DNA from: Pseudocitrobacter vendiensis
Lineage (GTDB): Bacteria > Pseudomonadota > Gammaproteobacteria > Enterobacterales > Enterobacteriaceae
DNA: 64,000 nucleotides
Direction: 5' to 3'
NCBI RefSeq assembly: GCF_943590815.1
Contig: NZ_CALSBS010000002.1
Coordinates: 248,001-312,000, forward strand
Within the stretch, counting starts at the first letter, position 1; every line of letters starts with the position of its first letter. The notes under the pieces were generated by a model, which was given only the letters and a program-made list of their open reading frames with translations, was not told the origin of the DNA and did not search any database. Shown here piece after piece: positions 59,541-64,000 of this stretch. The position numbers and the translations under genes were made by a program.

Positions 59541-60572
59541 ATGAAAAAAGAGTTATTACAAAATCATCCTGGCAGTGAGAAGTTTTACTTTAACGGCTGG
59601 GAAATATTTAATATTAATCTTGATCAGGTGATTAAAGAAAACAAAGCTATGCTGCTTTGTAAGTGGGGGTTTTATATAACCTGTGTTCTGGCTGCAATGA
59701 TAGCCTTTGCTGGTGTCACTGCAAATGCTTTAACGAGTAAGGGGCAAATTTCCACGGGATGCGCTTTTCTTTATCTTCTGTTAATGACAGGGCTGATTAT
59801 TCGTGCTGGCTTCAGAGCAAAAAAAGAACAGTTACACTATTATCAGGCTAAAGGGATTGAGCCGCTTAGCGAAGAGAAATTGCAAGCGTTGCAATTGATT
59901 GCACCTTATCGTTTTTATCATAAGCAGTGGTCCGAAACGCTGGAGTGCTGGCCGCGAAAGCCTGAATCAGGAAAAGATAACTTTCATTATCAGGTAGTTC
60001 GCTTTGACTCCATCGATATTATTGGTGCAAGACGTCAGTCTTTAGAGGAAGACTGGGGAATCGAAGACAGTGAGAGTTACATTGCTTTAATGGAGCATTT
60101 TCTGTCTGGCGACCATGGGGCTAATACGTTTAAAGCTCATATGGAGGAGGATCCCGAACAGGTTATCACTCTGTTGAATAAATTTGCTGTTTTCCCACGA
60201 GACTATATTTCCGATTGTGCTATTCGCCGTTTTGATAAATCCTCTGCCCGGCTTATATGGGCGGCTGAATTCTCGTGGATGATCTCGTTATCCTGCACCG
60301 CTTATCAAAATGGTACTATTGAAGAAGAACTGGCATGGCATTACATCATGATTGCTTCGCGAAAGGCGCACGAGTTGTTCGAAAGTGAAGAGGATTACCA
60401 CAAAAATAGCGTGATGGGATTTCTTTACTGGCATGCTTGCTGCTATCGCAGAAAGTTAACGGATGCTGAGCTTGAAGCATGTTATCGCTATGATAAGCAG
60501 TTTTGGGAGCATTACAGTAAAAAGTGTCGTTGGCCGATAAGAAATGTCCCCTGGGGCACATCCTCAACCTGA
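59541..60572 (+). CDS. ynjI: YnjI, DUF1266 membrane protein
   Basis: A 343-residue protein with two membrane segments (about 37-58 and 69-87) and a cytoplasmic DUF1266 domain containing IGARRQSLEEDWGI and FLSGDHGANTF. The ATG of MKKELLQ was chosen because it follows AGGGAA and aligns with E. coli YnjI (346 aa); an upstream frame overlaps the topB terminator. Function unknown. AT-rich relative to neighbours, as is common for this gene family. Confidence 0.85.
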   Translation: MKKELLQNHPGSEKFYFNGWEIFNINLDQVIKENKAMLLCKWGFYITCVLAAMIAFAGVTANALTSKGQISTGCAFLYLLLMTGLIIRAGFRAKKEQLHYYQAKGIEPLSEEKLQALQLIAPYRFYHKQWSETLECWPRKPESGKDNFHYQVVRFDSIDIIGARRQSLEEDWGIEDSESYIALMEHFLSGDHGANTFKAHMEEDPEQVITLLNKFAVFPRDYISDCAIRRFDKSSARLIWAAEFSWMISLSCTAYQNGTIEEELAWHYIMIASRKAHELFESEEDYHKNSVMGFLYWHACCYRRKLTDAELEACYRYDKQFWEHYSKKCRWPIRNVPWGTSST

Positions 60573-60580
60573 CCTCTTTG

Positions 60581-60713
60581 GCGGGGGCGCTGCACTTGCC
60601 CGGCCTACAAAGAGTGCAGTTTCAATGAATTGCACCCGTCCGTAGGCCTGATAAGCGCAGCGCCATCAGGCATTTTCACCGGATTCTTGCCGGGGGCGCT
60701 GCGCTTGCACGCC
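60581..60713. repeat. REP elements between ynjI and gdhA
   Basis: Several REP half-sites: GGGGGCGCTGCACTTGCCCGGCCTAC, CCGTAGGCCTGATAAGCGCAGCGCCATCAGGC and GCCGGGGGCGCTGCGCTTG. They lie between convergent genes and are partly degraded. Confidence 0.8.
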
Positions 60714-60718
60714 TCTGC

Positions 60719-62062
60719 TTAAATCACACCCTGTGACAGCATCGCGTCGGCAACTTTAACGAAGCCTGCAATGTTGGCGCCGCGCACATAGTTGGTTTGC
60801 TTGCTTTCGCCGCCGTGCTCAACGCAGGCATGGTGAATATCCAGCATGATGTGATGCAGACGCGCATCGACTTTCTCGGCTTTCCAGCCCATACGCGCGG
60901 CGTTTTGCGCCATCTCCAGGCCGGAGGTGGCGACACCGCCCGCGTTCGCCGCTTTACCCGGTGCGAATAGTACGCCCGCGTCGAGGAACAGTTCGGTGGC
61001 TTCGATGGTGGTTGGCATATTCGCACCTTCGGCTACGGCTTTGACGCCGTTAGCAACCAGCACGCGAGCGGCATCGGTATCCAGCTCATTCTGCGTGGCG
61101 CACGGCAGGGCAATATCAACCGGCACAGACCACGGCTGCTGGCCTTCCAGATAGACCAGACCAAATTCACGCGCGTAATCGGCCACGCGACCGTCACGGC
61201 TGGCTTTGATTTCAATCAGACGCGCCAGTTTTTCTTTGGTAAAGCCGCTTTCGTCCACCACGGTACCGCTGGAGTCAGATGCGGTGACCACGCGAGCACC
61301 AAATTCCATTGCTTTTTCAATCGCGTATTGCGCCACGTTACCGGAGCCGGAAACGGAAACGCGCATGCCTTCAAAGCTCAGGCCGTGACGCTTGAGCATC
61401 GCTTCGGTGAAGTAAACCAGACCGTAACCGGTAGCTTCCGGACGAATCAGGCTGCCGCCGAACGAAAGACCTTTCCCGGTAAACACGCAGGCGGTGTTGT
61501 TGGAGAGTTTTTTCATCATGCCAGCCATGAAGCCGACTTCTCGCCCACCCACGCCGATATCGCCCGCCGGGACGTCGGTGTCTGCGCCAAGATGACGATA
61601 GAGTTCAGTCATCAGCGCCTGACAGAAGCGCATGACTTCGCCTTCGCTTTTGCCTTTCGGGTCAAAATCGCTGCCGCCTTTGCCGCCACCCATCGGTAGC
61701 GTAGTCAGGGCGTTTTTAAAGGTTTGCTCGAAGCCGAGGAATTTCAGAATCGACAGGTTCACGGAAGGGTGGAAACGCATCCCGCCCTTGAACGGCCCAA
61801 TCGCCGAACTGAACTGTACGCGCCATGCGCGGTTCACCTGTACCTGATTGCGATCGTCCACCCATACTACGCGGAACTGGATCACGCGCTCAGGTTCAAC
61901 CAGCCTTTCGAGCAGCGAGAGGCGACGATATTGCGGGTTCTGTTCCAGAAATGGCCATAGGGTGGTCATGACTTCGCGTACGGCCTGAGAGAATTCTGTC
62001 TGGTGTGGGTCGCGTTGCTGAACGTGGGCAAGGAAGTTTTCCAGAGAGCCAACCTGATCCAT
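60719..62062 (-). CDS. gdhA: NADP-specific glutamate dehydrogenase
   Basis: A 447-residue hexameric enzyme fixing ammonia into 2-oxoglutarate. The catalytic lysine region is LPMGGGKGGSDFDPKGKS, and the dinucleotide fold is VSVSGSGNVAQYA. Length equals E. coli GdhA. The upstream 240 bases (62063-62302) are AT-rich and shared with the divergent ynjH; I see no defined operator there. Confidence 0.98.
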   Translation of the reverse strand: MDQVGSLENFLAHVQQRDPHQTEFSQAVREVMTTLWPFLEQNPQYRRLSLLERLVEPERVIQFRVVWVDDRNQVQVNRAWRVQFSSAIGPFKGGMRFHPSVNLSILKFLGFEQTFKNALTTLPMGGGKGGSDFDPKGKSEGEVMRFCQALMTELYRHLGADTDVPAGDIGVGGREVGFMAGMMKKLSNNTACVFTGKGLSFGGSLIRPEATGYGLVYFTEAMLKRHGLSFEGMRVSVSGSGNVAQYAIEKAMEFGARVVTASDSSGTVVDESGFTKEKLARLIEIKASRDGRVADYAREFGLVYLEGQQPWSVPVDIALPCATQNELDTDAARVLVANGVKAVAEGANMPTTIEATELFLDAGVLFAPGKAANAGGVATSGLEMAQNAARMGWKAEKVDARLHHIMLDIHHACVEHGGESKQTNYVRGANIAGFVKVADAMLSQGVI

Positions 62063-62302
62063 AAGTATAAGTTCCTCTTATAGTTAATGATGTATGTGCT
62101 TGTTGTGATTTATGTTTTAACGTCGTGATGTTTTTTGACTATATCATTACGTTGCTAACTTTTGACAAGCAAAATTGAGCCCGAAAGGAAAATTAATACG
62201 CAGCGGTGGGTCATAATAAAAACCGATAGACGTTTACCCTTAAGGAAGTGAGCAAATGGGTCGATATAAAGAGATACGAAAGCAGATAACAGGAGCTCGA
62301 GG

Positions 62303-62566
62303 ATGAAAACGCAATGGCTGGCAGGAGTATTGATTGTAATGGTGGGGGCGGCGTTCGCGCGCCCGCAGGTCGAGGTCAACGTGCCGCCGGAAGTTTTCAG
62401 TACCCGGGGGCAGCAGGTAGAAAACTGTAGCCAGTGCTGTGTCTATCAAAATGAATATTATTCTGAAGGCGCGGTGATTAATACGGACGGCGGTTTGCTA
62501 CAGTGTCAGCGCGATGAGAAAACCCTCAGCACCAACCCGCTTATCTGGCATCGCGTAAAGCCATAA
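62303..62566 (+). CDS. ynjH: YnjH, DUF1496 secreted protein
   Basis: An 87-residue protein with a signal peptide (MKTQWLAGVLIVMVGAAFA before RPQ) and a small cysteine-rich mature domain (NCSQCCVYQN, LLQCQRDEKT). It matches E. coli YnjH; function unknown. Its 3' end overlaps the convergent nudG by 26 bases. Confidence 0.92.
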   Translation: MKTQWLAGVLIVMVGAAFARPQVEVNVPPEVFSTRGQQVENCSQCCVYQNEYYSEGAVINTDGGLLQCQRDEKTLSTNPLIWHRVKP

Positions 62567-62942
62567 ATGCTTCGAGCAGAGGAATATCGGCAGGCGCAAG
62601 CGCATAATCGAATGCCTCTTCCGGGAGGCACCACGCCAGCGCAGTATGCTCCAGGGCCACAATCTCACCCTCGTAAACCGGAACGTGCCAGGCATGCAGA
62701 TGAATGATACGCCCGGAGACTTCTCGTTGATGGCTGGCGATATAACGGGTTGGTTGCGCGTGAATACCGAACTCTTCACGTAACTCGCGGGTCAGCGCTT
62801 CCGGCTGACTCTCGCCTTGCTCGACTTTTCCCCCGGCAAACTCCCACATGCCTGCCTGGTCGGCGTGAGGCGGACGTTGGGCAAGTAAAATTTGCCCGTT
62901 TTGTTCAATAATGGCAGCAACGACATCGATGGTTTTCAGCAT
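62541..62942 (-). CDS. nudG: Pyrimidine nucleoside triphosphate pyrophosphatase NudG
   Basis: A 133-residue Nudix hydrolase (MutT-like). The Nudix box is GGKVEQGESQPEALTRELREEFGI. The E. coli orthologue cleaves 5-methyl-dCTP, 5-hydroxy-CTP and related oxidised pyrimidine nucleotides. I start at MLKTID to match E. coli NudG (135 aa); an ATG three codons upstream is possible. The C-terminus overlaps ynjH tail to tail. Confidence 0.93.
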   Translation of the reverse strand: MLKTIDVVAAIIEQNGQILLAQRPPHADQAGMWEFAGGKVEQGESQPEALTRELREEFGIHAQPTRYIASHQREVSGRIIHLHAWHVPVYEGEIVALEHTALAWCLPEEAFDYALAPADIPLLEAFMALRDAR

Positions 62943-63021
62943 AGCGGTCAAAGATTCTGTAAATGTATTACCATAATATCCTTGCCCTGAAGTTTGCTAA
63001 AGCGTTGTTACAGGAAAAAAC

Positions 63022-63654
63022 ATGCTCGACCGTTATCTCCACCCGCGTCTCAAGCCCTTGCTCAATCGCGTTGCTGAAATCGTCGATCGTCCTCAGATTA
63101 CCCCAGATGGCATCACGCTGGTGGGGTTTGCTGTTGGCGTGCTGGCCTTGCCGTTTCTGGCGCTGGGATGGTATGGCGCGGCATTAATGGCGATTGTGGT
63201 TAATCGCCTGTGTGATGGGCTGGATGGTGCGCTTGCAAGGCGGCGGGGTCTAACGGATGCCGGCGGGTTCCTTGATATTGCCCTCGACTTTCTCTTTTAC
63301 GCGCTGGTGCCGTTTGGCTTTGTCCTTGCGGACCCGTTGAACAATGCTATTGCCGGCGCGTGGCTACTGTTTGCGTTTATCGGTACTGGCAGTAGCTTTC
63401 TTGCGTTTGCCGCACTGGCAGCGAAACACAATATCGATAACCCCGGCTACGCGCACAAATCGTTTTACTATATCGGTGGCCTGACGGAAGGCAGTGAAAC
63501 TATCGCGTTATTTGTGCTTTGTTGCCTCTTCCCGGCGTACTTTTCCTGGCTGGCGTGGATATTTGGCGCGCTGTGCTGGCTGACGACGTTTAATCGGGTG
63601 TGGGGAGGGTATGTGACGCTGAGGGCATGTCAGCGTCACGAAGAGAAACCTTAA
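63022..63654 (+). CDS. ynjF: YnjF, CDP-alcohol phosphatidyltransferase-family protein
   Basis: A 210-residue membrane protein with several hydrophobic segments. It has the CDP-alcohol phosphotransferase signature D-G-x2-A-R-x8-G-x3-D-x3-D: CDGLDGALARRRG then GGFLDIALDF. The actual alcohol acceptor is unknown. It matches E. coli YnjF, divergent from nudG. Its stop codon overlaps that of the convergent ynjE. Confidence 0.92.
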   Translation: MLDRYLHPRLKPLLNRVAEIVDRPQITPDGITLVGFAVGVLALPFLALGWYGAALMAIVVNRLCDGLDGALARRRGLTDAGGFLDIALDFLFYALVPFGFVLADPLNNAIAGAWLLFAFIGTGSSFLAFAALAAKHNIDNPGYAHKSFYYIGGLTEGSETIALFVLCCLFPAYFSWLAWIFGALCWLTTFNRVWGGYVTLRACQRHEEKP

Positions 63655-64000
63655 AGCGAGCTATCGGGTTTGCGATCGCCTGTTGCGACCGGGTTTTTCG
63701 GGTTAGCGCTCCATTCGTACCAGCCGCCGTCATAGACCGCGACGTTTTGCCAGCCCATGGCGCGGGCGTACATAAAGGTCTCAGACGCGCGCCATCCGGT
63801 GCCGCAGTAAAATGCAACGTGCTGTTCAGGCCGGATATTCCAGCGTTTCCACATTTCCGTAATATCATCCGCGCTGCGCATGGTGCCGTCCGGGTTATGG
63901 AAATCTTCCATATGCGTGGAGTCGCTGCCCGCATGGCCCCAGCGTGCGCCGGCAATATCGCCTTTTGGCTTAATGTAGCTATAACCGCTGGTGGTGCCGA
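63651..64000 (-). CDS. ynjE: YnjE thiosulfate sulfurtransferase, C-terminal part (partial)
   Basis: The last 115 codons or so of a multi-domain rhodanese-like sulfurtransferase are inside the window; the gene runs off the right end. Visible are IAGARWGHAGSDSTHMEDF, the catalytic cysteine loop FYCGTGWRAS, and GWQNVAVYDGGWYEWSANP near the end. E. coli YnjE is exported and transfers sulfur from thiosulfate. The stop codon shares bases with the ynjF stop, as the two genes meet tail to tail. Confidence 0.93.
   Translation of the reverse strand, partial: GTTSGYSYIKPKGDIAGARWGHAGSDSTHMEDFHNPDGTMRSADDITEMWKRWNIRPEQHVAFYCGTGWRASETFMYARAMGWQNVAVYDGGWYEWSANPKNPVATGDRKPDSSL

Overview
The window comes from a member of the Enterobacteriaceae close to, but distinct from, Escherichia coli. 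Most genes are recognisable counterparts of E. coli K-12 genes in K-12 order, but they come from two different parts of the K-12 map joined here, with several accessory blocks inserted. An Enterobacter/Lelliottia/Citrobacter-type genus is my inference. No IS element, tRNA, rRNA, CRISPR array or intact prophage was seen.

Layout. (1) 1-11.2 kb: end of pepT, then roxA, phoQ-phoP, an extra CSS-EAL phosphodiesterase, purB-hflD-mnmA-nudJ, rluE and icd. This is the K-12 icd region plus one inserted c-di-GMP gene. (2) 11.3-33 kb: after an AT-rich acetyltransferase gene the order switches to the K-12 yoaG-to-yeaC block. It holds yoaG with two tandem yeaR copies, a GGDEF gene, the tiny genes yoaJ/yoaK, dgcP, yoaF, yeaO, nimT/nimR, yeaL, yeaK, dgcJ, a uspF-like gene, yeaH-yeaG, mipA, yeaE, yeaD, gapA, msrB and yeaC. 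(3) 33-44.5 kb: a sulfur-scavenging island. A sigma54-type activator with an SsuA-like sensor domain fused at its C-terminus is divergent from an operon of an SsuD-like monooxygenase, an FAD protein, a DszA/NtaA-like monooxygenase, a MetNIQ-like transporter, an MFS carrier and an SfnB/DszC-like flavoprotein. (4) 44.5-46.6 kb: REP array, a LysR regulator and a divergent short-chain dehydrogenase. (5) 46.7-51.1 kb: an AT-rich cluster of small exported proteins and gene remnants, including Tai4-like and Tli4-like candidates for orphan type VI secretion immunity genes. (6) 51.1-64 kb: the K-12 pncA-to-ynjE block (pncA, ansA, sppA, ydjA, selD-topB, ynjI, gdhA, ynjH, nudG, ynjF, ynjE) with a class A acid phosphatase inserted.

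How the genes work together. The sulfur island looks like a ligand-controlled regulon: a sigma54 promoter of good quality and two 16-bp dyads 32 bp apart lie between the regulator and its presumed target operon. Four c-di-GMP turnover proteins (one EAL, three GGDEF) are spread over the first 24 kb. The yeaR-yeaR-yoaG operon carries recognisable NarL and NsrR sites, which suggests nitrate/nitric oxide control. PhoPQ has a PhoP-box-like element at the expected distance from a -10.
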